Shown here: piece after piece, positions 1 through 11,374 of the stretch
How the letters are laid out: the number at the start of each line of letters is the position of its first letter
Numbering within the stretch: the stretch's first letter is position 1
Source: Symbiodinium natans
Lineage: Eukaryota > Sar > Dinophyceae > Suessiales > Symbiodiniaceae
Reading direction: 5' to 3'
Assembly: GCA_905221605.1 (NCBI GenBank)
Contig: CAJNDS010002303.1
Location: forward strand, 301,042-365,041
Length of the DNA stretch: 64,000 nt
The notes under the pieces: model-generated
What the model saw: the letters and a program-made list of their open reading frames with translations, nothing else
Database searches by the model: none
What the model was told of the DNA's origin: nothing
Translations under genes and position numbers: made by a program

Positions 1-2100
1 CTTTTCCTGGGGAAGCCCTAAATTGCACCCGAAGCCCAAAACCCTGAACCCCAAATTGTTAGCCCCTAAACCCCAAACCCCAAACCCCAAGCCCTAAATC
101 ATAAACCCTAAACCCTAAACCCTAAGCCCTAAACCCTAAACCCTAAACCCCTCGAAAGTGTCGTCTGCGAGGAGGAGACCAACATGTTTCCCACCGACCT
201 CGAAGCGCCCTGCGGCACCTTCGCGCTCGCGCAGCCTGGCCCGCAAGCTCTTCGGGTTTTAGGGTTTAGGGTTTGGGGTTTAGGGTTTAGTGTTTAGGGT
301 TTAGGGGTCTCTCCAGATGTTGTTCGAGGTTGTTGCAGGCTTTATTTCTCCGCCGAGGCCCGAAGAATTTAAGGCATTAGGGCTGTGTAGGTAGAGCACT
401 CCGAGGTTGCTTGAAACGTGAGTTCCGAAGGCTCGTTTTGCCCTCTTCAGGCTACCAGTTGCTTAAGAACCTCCCAAGAAAAAGGAAGAATACATTCATC
501 CCTTTCTTGCCCTAAAAGGAAGAATATGGGCATTTGTTTGTGGTTCTTAAGGAAATAGTAGCAAGCACCCCCCGAAAGACGCCCCTTCCCGGAAAGGCCC
601 TAAACCCAAAGCAGCCTAAACCACCCTACAAGGTTCTACAGGGTTTGTTATAGGGTTTGTAGGGTTTGCAGCGTTTAAGTTCAGGGTTTAGGGTTTGTAG
701 GGTTCATGGGGTTTAAAGGGTTTATTGGGTGTATTTTAGGGTTTAGGGTTTATAGGGTTTAAGGTTTATGGGGTTTATAGGGTTTAGGGTTTAGGGTTTG
801 AGGTGAAGGTTTAGGAATTTAGGTTTAGGGAGGTTTTTGTACACAAAGCCCAAGACGTCTTGAGCTTTCCCTACACTTCCGGGTCCCAGGAGGAGTGGAG
901 GTTCATTGAGGGCCTTGATGGGGGTTTTTGGTGCGAGGGAGAATCTGAGCCCCAGGCCAGACCCGAAACCCTGGGCTCGCGCAGCCCTAAACCCGCAACC
1001 CTAAACCCCAAACCCCAAACCCCAAACCCCAAACCCCAAACCCCAAACCCTAAACCTGTGGGGTTTAGGGTTTTGTTTTGTTGTTTGGTCGCTCTGAAGC
1101 GCCAAGAAGTCCGAGACCCGACGACGCCGTAGCTGAGAGCACGCGGATTCAGGGCAGAAACTGCTCCCGAAACCCAAAACCCAAAACCCTAAAGCCTAAA
1201 GCCTAAACCCTAAACCCTGAACCCTAAACCCTGAACCCTAAACCCTAAACCCCCCCCCCCCCCGCCTTCCCCAGCCCACCCGAAAGCGAGTGTAAGGCAA
1301 GACGCCTGCACCGCGAGCACGGTGGATGGCCCGCCCCGCTCTCCCGTGTCTCACCCTAAGCCCTAAGCCCTAAGCCCCAAGCCCCAAGCCCTAAGCCCTA
1401 AGCCCTAGGCCCTAGACCCTAGGCCCTAGGCCCTAGGCCCTAAGCCCTAAGCCCTAAGCCCTAAACCCTAAACCCTAAACCCCCCTAACTCCTGGAAATC
1501 CCCAAAAATGCCTACACCCTAATCCCTGAACCCCTTCAGGGCTTAGAGGTCAAGGGCTGCTGGACCTAGGGACTTAGGGTTTGGGCTTTGCTTGCTGTGG
1601 ACCAGGGTCTAGAGTTTAGGGTTCAGGGTTTTGGGGGTTTAGGGCTTAGAGCTTAGGTTTTAGGGCTTAGGGGGTTGGGGAAGGTTTAGGGTTCAGGCTT
1701 TGGCAGGTATGCAGTTCCAAGGAGGCTCTGGCCTAAGCCTTATACAAGAGCTGACGGCCTCTGCAGCAGTTGCCTGCACCTTGCACCCCAACGGACCTCA
1801 ATCCGCAAACCCCTCAGCCGCGGCAACCCTAAACCCTAAACCCTAACCCTAAACCCTAAACCCTAAACCCTAAACCCTAACCCTAAACTCTGAACCCTGA
1901 ACCCTAAACCCTAAACCCTGAACCCTGAACCCTGAACCCTGAACCCTGAACCCTGAACCCTAAACCCTGAACCCTAAACCCTAGACCCTAAACCCTAAAC
2001 CCTGAACCCTGAACCCTGAACCCTGAACCCTGAACCCTAAACCCTAAACCCTAGACCCTAAACCCTAAACCCTAAACCCTGAACCCTGAACCCATACAGG
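1..2100. repeat. Telomere-like heptamer mosaic, left end
   Basis: Dense runs of CCCTAAA (for example 100-148, 1195-1250, 1826-2092) alternate with TTTAGGG runs (255-305, 660-800, 1570-1700). Single-base variants form local homogeneous runs: CCCTAAG at 1353-1460, CCCTGAA at 1915-2090. Orientation flips several times, so this is not a simple chromosome end. Short GC-rich islands between the runs (around 172-238, 889-960, 1270-1345 and 1755-1830) have the look of exons; only the first is annotated separately. Confidence 0.9.
172..238 (+). CDS. Probable internal exon, unknown protein
   Basis: An open GC-rich island follows an AG|G acceptor (..TGCGAG|GAG) and precedes a possible GC donor before a TTTAGGG run. 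The reading frame gives EETNMFPTDLEAPCGTFALA and on to a Gln/Pro end. It sits between a CCCTAAA run on the left and TTTAGGG runs on the right, the same arrangement seen around the securely rejoined exons at 28.7-48.2 kb. I do not recognise the peptide. It could belong to a large split gene running to the right, but no junction can be proven. Confidence 0.4.
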
Positions 2101-4780
2101 GGCTCATGGAAGCAAGTGGCGAAGCGCCTGAGCCCCAAAAAGACTCTGCCAGGCTCCAGGAAGATCCTACACGTTAAGGCGTTTTTTTCGGGTCTTTAGG
2201 TTTTTTTGGTGTTTGAGTTTTTTTTCTAAAGGTTTTGGGGGGTTCAGGTCGTTTTGGCTTTCTAGGGCTTTTGTTTTTTTGGGTTTTAGGTTTTGAGGGC
2301 CTAGGAAGGCATCTTCCTCTAAGTGTAGGGTGTAAGGTCATATGGTTCCTCCGGTCGCCCCAGCGCAGAGTGGTTGGTTTAGGGTAGGGTTTAGGGTTAG
2401 GTTTTTTTTGCCTCAAATCCCGCATGAAGGCGCCTTCTTCATCCGATATGGTCTTGCACCACTGATGGCGCCCGTCCTCGCCGGGCCCTGTTGGGGGGAG
2501 GGGGGGTAGGGGGGGGGGGGGTGGGGCAGGGCCTTAGAGTTTCGGGCTTTCAAATCTGGTTCTCTAGATTGTTGGGTTTTGGGAGGTTACAGCTGAAGTG
2601 AAGCCCGGATACCTCAACCCTGAGTCGTACGCCCTAACCTACATGTCAGGGAGTCGGCAAACCTCATTCCAAGGGGCGTCGATGGCCGATCTGAAGGGCG
2701 GAGCCTAGCCCCAAACCCTAAACCGGAAACCCTAAACCCCGAACCTCAAACCCGACACCCTAAACCCTGAACCCTAAACCGGCTTGGGGTTGCCCAAGCC
2801 AGGGTTTGGGGCTTGGTTTAGGGTTTAGGGTTTGGGGTTTGGGGTTTGGGGTTTAGGGTTTGGGGTTTGGGGTTTGGGGCTTGGGGCTTGGGGCTTCGGG
2901 CTGAGGGTTTTGGGCTGGAGCCCTAGGCCTGAACACTTTTTTTGAACCCGAGAGCCCCCACCCAAGCCACAGAAGGTGACTCAACCGTGAGCTAGGGGTT
3001 TAAGGTGTCAAAATCGGCTAGGGAGGAGGGTTGAGGGTTGAGGGTTGAGGGTTTAGGGTTTAGGGTTTAGGATTTCGGGTTTCGGGTTTAGGGTTTAGGG
3101 TTTAGGGTTCAGGGTTTCGGAGTTAGGGTTGTAGGTTTAGGGTCTAAGATTTTAGCGCTGGGGGTTCCCAACGCCCACGCCCAGGCTGGCACTGTTCCCT
3201 CCGAGTTTGAAAGTCCTTGGGGTGCCCCGGCTTGGTGGGTTTAGGGTTTAGGGTTTAGGGTTTAGGGTTTAGGGTTTAGGGTTTAGGGTTTAGGTTTTAG
3301 GGTTTAGGGTTTAGGGTTTAGGGTTTAGGGTTTAGGGTTTAGGGTTTAGGGTTTAGGGTTTAGGGGTCGTGGTCAAGGGGTCCGTCCTCGATTCAGGGCT
3401 CAGGACTTGGGCTTCGGATTGAGGGTTTAGGGCTTTTTCTTTACAAGCACCTTTTTGGGGCACACAGCCAGCGATACTTTAGCCCCTACATCCTAAACCG
3501 TACGGAGAGCCGGTACGTACGGGCACGCGTTTGGACCGCTTGTTAGGTTGGCATGTCCCGACGCCTGGAACTCCGGGACGAAGGTGTTAATCGACGTCAT
3601 TCGAATCTGTTAATGAATGCCGTTCTGATCATGATGTTCTCTCTTGTGTTTTATTTTTATTTTTTTGGTTGGTTGGGGGGGGGGGGTGGGGCGAGTTTTT
3701 GTTTATCCTAAAAGCGCCCAAAAACCCTTCTTCAACAGCCCTAGACCCCAACCCCTCTTTTTTTGCTGTAACAAAGAGATTGTGTTGGAGAAGTACCCAC
3801 CCACCAGGAGAATCCCAAAAACATTGGGAACATACAAAATAATCATTTTCAGCTGCTATTTAAACCCTAAGCCTTGAGCCCTAAACTCTTGCCCCCTAAG
3901 CCCGAAACCCTGAACACCATACCCTGTGCTTTGCACCGAACGAAGCCCAAAGCTCCATGAACGCTGAATCTGCCCTGGTACCTTTGGGGGGGGGGGGGGC
4001 CTTAAGAGGGATTCTCCCCCCATCATAATCCCGATGAAGGACAGTTCGTTCAAGGGGGAACATCCCAAGTTTAGGATTTTGCTGTTTCTTGCAAGGTCAA
4101 TGGGCCGCTAAGCCTCTAAATTCCTAAGCCCTAAACGCGGGCGTCCGGGCCCCGAGCTCCCGCCCTAACCGCAACACCAGGTGAGGCGTGGCGGGCGATG
4201 CTGTCCGTACGCCGCCGTGCTGCAGCCAGCAAACCCTTTAAACTCCAAACCCTGAGCCCCCCTAAGCCGTAAACCCTAAACCCGAAAACCTAAACCCTAA
4301 ATCCTAAACCCTGGTAACCCTAAACCCTAAACCTTAAACCCTAAACCCTAAACCCTAAACCCTAAACCCTAAACCCTAAACCTCTAAGGGGAGCAGTTCT
4401 CCAAATTCGGATTCCCTTTTCGGGGTCCTTTTTCTTCAGGCTGCCGGACTATACAGAGCGCCCCAAAAGGGACCTGAACCTGGAGAGCTACCCTAACTCT
4501 AAACCCTAAACCCTAAACCCTAAACCCTAAACCCTAAACCCGAAACCCTAAACCCAAGGTCAAATCCTGGCTCTTTCCATTGCCAAGCTGGTTTGGGGAG
4601 GGCTTTGGGGGTGTTTGGGTTGGGATGTTCCCTCCTTATATTATACTAGCAGTCCTTCATTGGGATTTGATTAGAGTCCCTAAACCCTAGACCCTAAACC
4701 CTTTAAACCCGAAACCCTGAACCTTTAAACCCTAAAGCCTAAACCCTCAACCCTAAACCCTAAACCCCAAACCCTGAACC
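2101..4780. repeat. Telomere-like repeats with poly-G and GC-rich spacers
   Basis: TTTAGGG runs at 2815-2890, 3040-3130 and a long nearly pure run at 3236-3364; CCCTAAA runs at 2712-2780, 4268-4382, 4498-4552 and 4679-4780. Long G runs lie at 2491-2525, 3676-3689 and 3985-4000. A small island at about 3185-3220 (frame AGTVPSEFESPWG, after CCCAG|G) could be an exon but is too short to call firmly. Confidence 0.8.
4024..4068. mobile_element. Half copy of MITE family 1
   Basis: The tail end of family 1 (GATGAAGGACAGTT...GGGGGAACATCCCAAG) without its partner arm. The same end sequence closes the complete copies at 8566-8660 and 59136-59233. Confidence 0.6.
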
Positions 4781-4815
4781 CCTATGAAGGACTGCTACTA
4801 TGAGGGGAACATCCC
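4622..4815. mobile_element. MITE family 1 copy with telomere-like repeats inside
   Basis: Left arm GGGATGTTCCCTCCTTATA..CTAGCAGTCCTTCAT and right arm ATGAAGGACTGCTACTATGA..GGGGAACATCCCA are reverse complements. About 100 bp of CCCTAAA-type repeat lies between them (4679-4781), whereas other copies are about 95 bp in all. Either the repeat arose inside the element, or it was inserted there. Confidence 0.7.
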
Positions 4816-5187
4816 AAGTTTTTCGGAAGCTCTGGGTCCGAGGTCCCTTTGCCCTGGCAAGCAACGCAGCCTGCTTCTGCGACGACTGCAGCGATCCCTC
4901 GGCCGGGCGCTTAGACTCCCCCCAAAACTCCCTATCACTGAGGGTTTAGGGTTTCGGGTCCCACAACCCTCGAATTCTACGCCTCTCAACCCCAAATCCC
5001 ACACTGCGCAACTCCAAATCCCTCCCCATATCCCTCAGGGGCCTCCTAGCCCATGCCAGGATTTAGCCACGATAGGTGTGGGTAGGCCGTGCCAGGCCGT
5101 GCCAAGAAAAGGGGCAGGGCAAGCAGGGCCAGAACAGAATGAACGGGCCGATCAGGGTAGGCCAGTGGTAAGGACAGTCAGAGGGAT

Positions 5188-5207
5188 CCGCAACCAGTTT
5201 TGGCTCA
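5188..5207 (+). other. Relic of the dinoflagellate spliced leader
   Basis: The bases CCGCAACCAGTTTTGGCTCA match the dinoflagellate mRNA spliced leader core (CCGTAGCCATTTTGGCTCA) with two substitutions and one inserted G. A C-rich tract ending in CCGCAG follows at 5211-5228, which could act as the present trans-splice acceptor, and the start codon of the small gene lies 52 bp downstream. Genomic leader relics upstream of genes are a known sign of mRNA that was trans-spliced, reverse transcribed and put back into the genome. A chance match is possible but unlikely in exactly this position. Confidence 0.65.
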
Positions 5208-5259
5208 TCCAGCCCCCCCCCCCCGCAGTCCCCAACGCTGCGGCCAGCAGAGGCTGGCC

Positions 5260-5487
5260 ATGGCTCCCAAGGGCAGCTTCAACACCGGCGCCGCTATTGC
5301 CTGCTGCGGCGTCGTCGGCTTCGTTTTGATGCTCTGCGTTGCTGGAGCGAGCGGGGGGGGCGTGGACATAAGCAAGTGGGCCGCAGCATGCTTTGGGATC
5401 ATCATGACTGGCTGCTTCACAGCGTGCGGCTGCAAGGACATGGCGGAAGGCGCACAGGAGGGCATCGATGCCCTCGACGACATGTAG
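5260..5487 (+). CDS. Small two-pass membrane protein, intronless
   Basis: A 75-residue ORF starts at the ATG in GGCC-ATG-GCT and ends at TAG. Residues 7-27 (FNTGAAIACCGVVGFVLMLC) and about 42-60 (KWAAACFGIIMTGCFTACGC) are hydrophobic and could each span a membrane. The tail is acidic and soluble (EGAQEGIDALDDM). Cys is frequent within both hydrophobic stretches. GC-rich codon use and the polypyrimidine-AG tract just upstream fit a trans-spliced dinoflagellate gene. I chose this start over an in-frame upstream ATG at 5200, which would place the AG acceptor inside the coding region. The family is not recognised. With the leader relic upstream and no intron, it is probably a retroposed gene copy. 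The opposite strand also has an ORF here, but without the hydrophobic pattern or acceptor context. Confidence 0.7.
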   Translation: MAPKGSFNTGAAIACCGVVGFVLMLCVAGASGGGVDISKWAAACFGIIMTGCFTACGCKDMAEGAQEGIDALDDM

Positions 5488-6420
5488 CCTCAGAGCCACA
5501 GCCCACCGGCGCTCACGCCCTCGCGCAGGCGCGCTGTCCCTAGTGAACTGCTGCCCACCCCGCTTGCGATCGGCCGACCGGCCGTTTGCCTGCGGGGACC
5601 CCTTCGTTTTACAGACAGGGCCCGAAAGCCGGCCCAAGTTTCGTAAATAGAGACACGCACACAGGAGCGTAAAGATCGCACTGAACCTGAAAGCCTAAAC
5701 AGACAGGTCATATCCACTGCCGGGCAGCGTGGGAGGGGTCTAGCGCTCCAGTTTGGAGCATCACTTGGCGCTCCATGGCTTGGATTTGGGGGTTTGCTTT
5801 GGGGTTGAGGGGTTTCGGAGTTTAGGGGTTTAGGGTGTTAGGGTTTATGGTTTAAGGGTTTAGAGCTTTAGGGGTTTAGGAGTTTGCAGGTTGTCAGGCC
5901 GTGAGAACCTATGGCCCTTGAACCTTAGCGTGTGTTCTAGGGTCCTTTTCAAGGGGGAGCCGTAGAGCATGTAGGGTGGAGGGAGCGATAACTTCACCCC
6001 GTTTCGACCCCCCTCCACCGCAGTCAAAATAGGTCACACGAGGGGTAGTTGCAGATATGAGCAAGAGCCGAGGGAGTGTTATGCGGCGAATCCGATAAAC
6101 GTTCGAGGCGACACCTTCATACATGAAAGGCGCAAACGCCTGACAAGAGACCGTCCATGTTGCGCCCACTCGCTCAAATAGGAAGTTTTGCGCCAGCCGC
6201 CCCTTCTAGCCCCCAATAAGGTACATGTCTCCCCGGCTTACACTGCCCATATGAACCTTCGAGCCCTACTCCAAGCACAACACCCAAAACCCCAGTGCCG
6301 CCAGGTTGTTTCAGCTGTGGCAGAGTACCTCCTGCTGGGGGCTTGGCTGGGGAGGGGGAGAGCATGCGTGCGAGTCCTCAAAACCCCAAACGGCAAACCC
6401 CAAACCCCAAAACCCCCAAC
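5488..6420. other. Non-coding interval after the small gene
   Basis: 5488-5740 is GC-rich unique sequence, probably the 3' untranslated region and flank of the small membrane-protein gene. 5765-5890 has degraded TTTAGGG repeats. 5891-6370 is mostly unique sequence with overlapping short ORFs on both strands, none with convincing splice context or domain. Confidence 0.5.
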
Positions 6421-6423
6421 CCC

Positions 6424-6569
6424 AAGGCCTAAACCCTAAACCCTAAACCCTAAACCCTAAACCCTAAACCCTAAACCCTAAACCCTAAACCCTAAACCCT
6501 AAACCCTAAACCCTAAACCCTAAACCCTAAACCCTAAACCCTAAACCCTAAACCCTAAACCCTAAACCC
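6424..6569. repeat. Long pure CCCTAAA array
   Basis: About twenty consecutive CCCTAAA heptamers without visible interruption. This homogeneity suggests recent addition or expansion. Confidence 0.95.
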
Positions 6570-8565
6570 TGACACGAAAGCCTGGACCCTACGTCCCGCA
6601 CAGCTGCACCGGCAATCCTGCGCAAGCACCATGAAACCCTACTTTTTTCCTTGCTCCGGGAGGCTTACGCCCTACCTGTGGGTTCTGGTTCAAGGTTTTG
6701 AAATCCCTGTTCAGTTGGTTGTGGTCGCTGCGGTCCTCTATTCCCTGTCTAACCCCTAAGCCCTAAACCCTAAAAGCTTATGAACCCTCTCAGCCCCAAA
6801 GCCTGAAAACACGACCTTAAATCCAACACCCCAAGCCACAAAGCCAACGCGCGCCAAGAAACCTTAACCTCAAACCCTACACCCGAAACTGCTTGCGTTT
6901 AGGGTTTGGGGTTCGGAGTTTAGGAGGCTTGCAGCTCTCCACCCTCAGCCCTCAACCAGGTGGGTTTCGAGTTTAGCGTTTAGGGTTTAGGGGTTCAGCA
7001 TCCCATGTTCTGGCTTTTGCTAGTCAAGCGTTTATCGAGCTTTGGAAAAGAACCCAACCCGCCCAAAGAATACAAGCGGGTAGGTTAAGTCGTATCTTCT
7101 TGGTGTAAAGTCGTATCTCGGGCGCGTGCATACTGGGGATTCGAGAATTCCAAGCTTGGTCAGGACCCACTTGCACCCCCAAGCAGAAATCTCATTCACG
7201 CTGCCAAAAATGCTCCCCTCCCAGGCGTGCGGTGACAAGTGCGTATTTTGCATGTGAAGAACATGCGTGCCCAAATTTTGGGTTCGAGAACCAAACTGAC
7301 CTTATTTTGGTTTGGGCATGAGCCTTCATATACATGTGAAAGAGGCGGGTTTGGGGTTTGGGGTTTAGGGCTCAGGGTTTAGGGTTGAGGGGGCTAACAA
7401 AGACTGAGCCCCAAACTTGGGGGCCCCCAGAACCCGAAGCCAGCTAGGGCCCAGGCGTGAGGGGTGTAGGGCTTAGAGTTTAAGGGTTTAGGGTTTAGGG
7501 TTTGGGGTTTAGGGCCCCGAAGAAGGACACCGGGCATTCTCATGCACATCGACGCTTGGGCCGCGACAGTGTTGCTTTTCGAGCCATGAGTTTGAGGCTT
7601 TTTAGGGTTTAGGGTTTAGGGTTTAGGGTTTAAGGTTTAGGGTTTGCCGGGTTCGTTTGGTTTGGGCAGTTGACGCTGGCTATTCAGGGACAAACCCCGA
7701 AACCCCAAACCCCCTAAATCCCTAAACCCCTAAACCCCAAAACCCCTAAACCCCTAAACCCCTAAACCCCTAAACCCCTAAACCCCTAAACCCTAAATTG
7801 GGGGCGAGTTTCGGGATGGGCCACTGGGCTCCATAGCTTCCCTCAACCCGCTTAAGAAAATGAGGGGTTTCGGGTTTCGGGTTTAGGGTTTATAGGGTCT
7901 AGGGTTTAGGGTTTAGGTTTTAGGTTTAGGGTTTAGGGTTTAGGGTTTAGGTTTAGGGGTGCAGGGTACTTAAACCAAGTGGGCTAGAAGTAGGGCTAGC
8001 AAGTGACTTGAGGGTTTTCAGGGTCTGTGGGGATTTGCGGAGTTTTAGTGCTAGGGCTTCACGTTTCTTAGGGTTTAAGGTTTGTGGTTTGGAGTTTTGG
8101 GGTTTTGATGTTCAACCCCAAACCATGAATCCTAGACCTCCACATCTAGACCATTGAAAAACCTACACCCTAAACCCTAAGCCCGAACCCTGAACCCTAA
8201 ACCCTAAACCCCTAAACCCCTAAACCCCAAACCCTTTTCGGTTTGGGTTCTAAAGAGCTTGGTTTCATTGTGGGGGTCGGTGTTCCGAGGGCTTGGGGGG
8301 TAAGGACTTGGACAACTGAGCTTGTGTAAACCCTAAACCATAAACCCGACACCCTACACCCTAAAATTAAATCCTAAACCCTAAACCCTAAACCCTAAAC
8401 CCTAAACCCTAAAACCCCGCAACGATTTACATCACTGAGCCCTATAAACCTCTTACTGCCGCAGTCGAGAGCTTCGGAATAGAACGATGCGGTCGCCGAG
8501 CGCGTGCGGCAAGCAGAAAACTCCTTAAACTCCAAAGCGAAAGCCCTAACTTTGCCCTAAACTTG
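6570..8565. repeat. Telomere-like mosaic with unique spacers
   Basis: TTTAGGG runs at 6960-6995, 7345-7390, 7470-7515, 7600-7650 and 7860-7960. CCCCTAAA-type octamers run at 7706-7795. CCCTAAA runs at 8170-8235 and 8360-8415. Unique islands at 6580-6890, 7000-7330 and 8440-8530 have no supported gene. Confidence 0.8.
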
Positions 8566-8660
8566 GGATGCTCCCCCCTACACTAACAGTCCTTGATAGG
8601 GATGAGAGTACCCCCTAGTATCATCCCTATGAAGGACTGTTAGTATAAGGGGGAACATCC
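8566..8660. mobile_element. MITE family 1, complete copy
   Basis: Terminal arms GGGATGCTCCCCCCTACACT..AACAGTCCTTGATAGGGAT and ATCCCTATGAAGGACTGTTA..GTATAAGGGGGAACATCC are near-perfect reverse complements of about 40 bp with a core of about 15 bp, so the element is almost a full hairpin. It has no coding capacity. Confidence 0.8.
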
Positions 8661-8770
8661 TAGCCCTAGACCCTAAACCTTAAACCCTAAACCCTAAGCC
8701 GTAAGCCGTAAGCCCTAAGCCCTAAACCCTAAACCCTAAAGCCTAAACCCTGAACCCTAAACCCTAAACC

Positions 8771-8816
<46 letters not shown>

Positions 8817-9110
8817 ACCCTGGCCCTAAGTGGATGCATGGTTCTTCGCCCCAATCTCGCGGCCCAAGGATGCAGACTTGGCCGACGGCATGAACAACGC
8901 CAGCACTTTGCAGAAGGCATGTGGCCTCAAAGCCTAAACAAGGCATTCGGAGGTTTAGGGTTTAGGGTTTTGGGTTTTGGGTTTACGGTTTAGGGTTTAG
9001 GGTGTGTCACGGGAGGGCGCGCGCTCGGGTGTGAAACACCCCGGGCCGCGCGCTCGCGTTGCCCGTCAACCCACCCCGGCCACCCACACTATACTCTATT
9101 AGGGTTTAGG
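8660..9110. repeat. Variant telomere-like runs around the 8.9-kb exon
   Basis: CCCTAAA and CCCTAAG units, then seven or more CCCTCAA units at 8766-8820, show local spread of a variant. TTTAGGG units follow at 8955-9005. The GC-rich patch at 9006-9085 is unique. Confidence 0.8.
8869..8916 (+). CDS. Probable 16-codon internal exon
   Basis: The sequence CCCAAG|GATGCAGAC...CAGAAG|GCATGT gives an AG|G acceptor, sixteen open codons (DADLADGMNNASTLQK) and an AAG|GC donor. Both boundaries are exactly those of the exons that rejoin in frame at 28.7-48.2 kb. CCCTAAA/CCCTCAA repeats precede it and TTTAGGG repeats follow. The partner exons are not identified. Confidence 0.45.
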
Positions 9111-9584
9111 GTTTATGGAATTTATTTTCTTGTGCCCCGATGCTTGCTTTTATGTTTTTAAAGTTGCGGTGTTAGCGTTTAAGCTGGGGTTGCGAGTAGC
9201 CTCGGCCCTTTTCAGGCCTTCGGCGTGTCAGGCCCCATAGAGGCCCTTTTTTATTTGAAGGTCAGGGAAACCCTTTGTGCCGGCTCCTGGATTCCCCTTC
9301 TTTAAGGGCTTCAAGCCTTTTTGGTGGCTTTTGGGGCTTCTTGGGGGCTTCCTGGGGGCTTTCCTGGCCCTTCTGGGGTAAAATGAAGGGGTGCCCAAAA
9401 CTCGTTCTTAGTACAAAAAAATCGCATTTGTCCTTGCGGGCACGGGCAAATCCTGGGGCCCCAAGCCTCTTAAGCCCTGAGCGTCCGGCGAGAACAGAGG
9501 TCCACCAGCTTCCAGAGGCCCCCGGAAGCGAGGTAACGGCGAGGGGGCCAGGGCCTTCGCCAGGGAGGCCCGGAGGCCCCTGCC

Positions 9585-9650
9585 CAAGACCATCGATTTC
9601 AATACTCAAAAAAAAGCATTTTTTCATTGCGGGTCCGGGCAAATCCTGGT
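9585..9650. repeat. Dispersed repeat, copy 1
   Basis: ATCGATTTCAATACTC..AAAAGCATTTTTTCATTGCGGGTCCGGGCAAA reappears in reverse complement at about 28012-28066. A related fragment (TTGCGGGCACGGGCAAATCC) occurs at 9434-9455. No coding capacity is evident. Confidence 0.65.
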
Positions 9651-9659
9651 GTGCCCCTT

Positions 9660-11350
9660 TTTAGGGTCTTTTTGAAGTTTCTTAAAGGCTTGTTGAGGCC
9701 GGTGTGCTGTCTGCAAGGCCGGGGTCGGGGTTTAAAGCTCTAGGTCGGGGAAGCCTAAGCGGGGCCCTGAGAACATACCTGGCCTAGGTTGGGGGCTCGG
9801 TTGGGGGCCCACCCTAAGCGCCTAGGCACGGGGTGGGCTGGGCTGGGGCCCTGGGGTGGGGGGACCTTGGCCCGGGAAAGGGTGATTGGACAACTAGTAG
9901 GCAAGGGATGTTCAGGTCCATCTCCGACCACGCGCCGCGGCGGACGAGGCCAGGCGGAAGCTGTGGTGGTGACGAATCACTGTGTTAACTATTCGGCAGC
10001 AGCGTCCTGACGCAGGAGCACAGTCCGGCCAGTGAAGGCGAGAGCGAGGGCCGAAAGTGTTGCGTCTTTGAAAGAGCCCAGCGCAGCATTCCCAGCGACT
10101 AGGAGTCCTTCGACCTAAGCTGGCTCTTCGAGGCAGCCAGGACGACTGACAGGTGAAAGCTGGAGTCACCTCGCTGGACAGGAGGACGCGTGCCGGCAGT
10201 CGAGGACGCCTTGAACCACTTAGCTGGAGTCCAGTCATGAACAGCGTCGCAGCAAGTGAGTTAACCTGCTAGCCGGAGTCCAGTCATGAACAGCGTCGCA
10301 GCAAGTGAGTTAACCTGGTGTCCGGAGGCGACAGCGTCGTGCGCCACGACAGACGCAGAGGCTGCAACAACAGCGTCTTGCTGCAGAAAGCTGAGCAGGA
10401 GGCAAGGGCGAGGGCCCGGTCGTTGGACGACGACGACGATCCCGACTGGCGCCCGTGGCACCTCGGAGTCAAGGACGTGTGTAGGACGCAGACGGTGAAG
10501 CAAGCCTGACGAGGACAGGCGGCGCCAGCTCCAGCCCGGACTGAGGCCGCGCACGCGCACAGTGTGCGTGACCCAGGGCGTGCGTAGACGCAACGGCCTG
10601 GCTAGGGGACTGCCTACGGCACGGGAGTCAGCGTAGAACTCGAAATATATTTTTCGTCACAGAATCCAGCGGCGCATCGAAGCTTTGCTTGATTGCTAGG
10701 CAGGCTCCCATCGAGGGGTGTCGTATTCGGTTTCGGGATGCACGGGCGGCGAACAGTTGCGGCACAGGTTCGCCCCTGTGGGCCCTTCCTACCGTGAAAT
10801 GTGAGTGCGTTTACCGGAAAAAATTGCCCATGTCTCTGGAGTGTAATTCAAGACAGTGTAAAGAGGAAAGCCGTTTCTGCTAGCATGGAGGCTTGGGGGG
10901 CGACGGGGATCCTACCCTAACCAAAATGAAGAAAGGCTCAGGGCCCGAAGCCCGACAGCTTAGAGGAACCTGGCCGGAGCAGCTCTTGTCTGGCGGGGCC
11001 TAGGCTTTTTTTGGGTCTCGCGGAGGCACAGAGGTGCAGTATATAAGTCCCGCGGTGTTGTAGGCAGTGTTACAGATAAGCAAGGACGCAAGATGCGAAG
11101 GCAAGGCCGAGGATGCCCCTCGCTGAGGCCCGCTGCCTTGCATCGACGCCGGACAAGCCAGAATATAAGTCTCTCGTCTGTCGAAAGAGAGCAGCAGCAG
11201 TTTTTTGCTGGGCTCTGTAGTCGAAAAGAACAAAAAGGCTCGTCACGGTTTTTAAAGCCCTAGTCAAACTTCTTTGTTCAACCCCAGCGTAGGGCAGTTT
11301 TGTTGCCGGGGTGAGGAACAGGGTCGGGCCCACGTGGGTGAAGCAGACAG
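9660..11350. other. Unique GC-rich interval without telomere repeats
   Basis: About 1.7 kb lacks the heptamer repeats. A segment of about 49 bp beginning AGCCGGAGTCCAGTCATGAA is tandemly duplicated at about 10222-10316. Short ORFs occur on both strands, but none shows a start, splice or domain context that I can support. It may hold a diverged gene or non-coding transcript. Confidence 0.45.
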
Positions 11351-11374
11351 GGCTGCTTCCAAAGCCGACCCCAA

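Noticed and set aside
9262-9664. Overlapping ORFs of about 126 residues on both strands
   Set aside because: The region contains a dispersed repeat, and neither frame shows domain or splice support.
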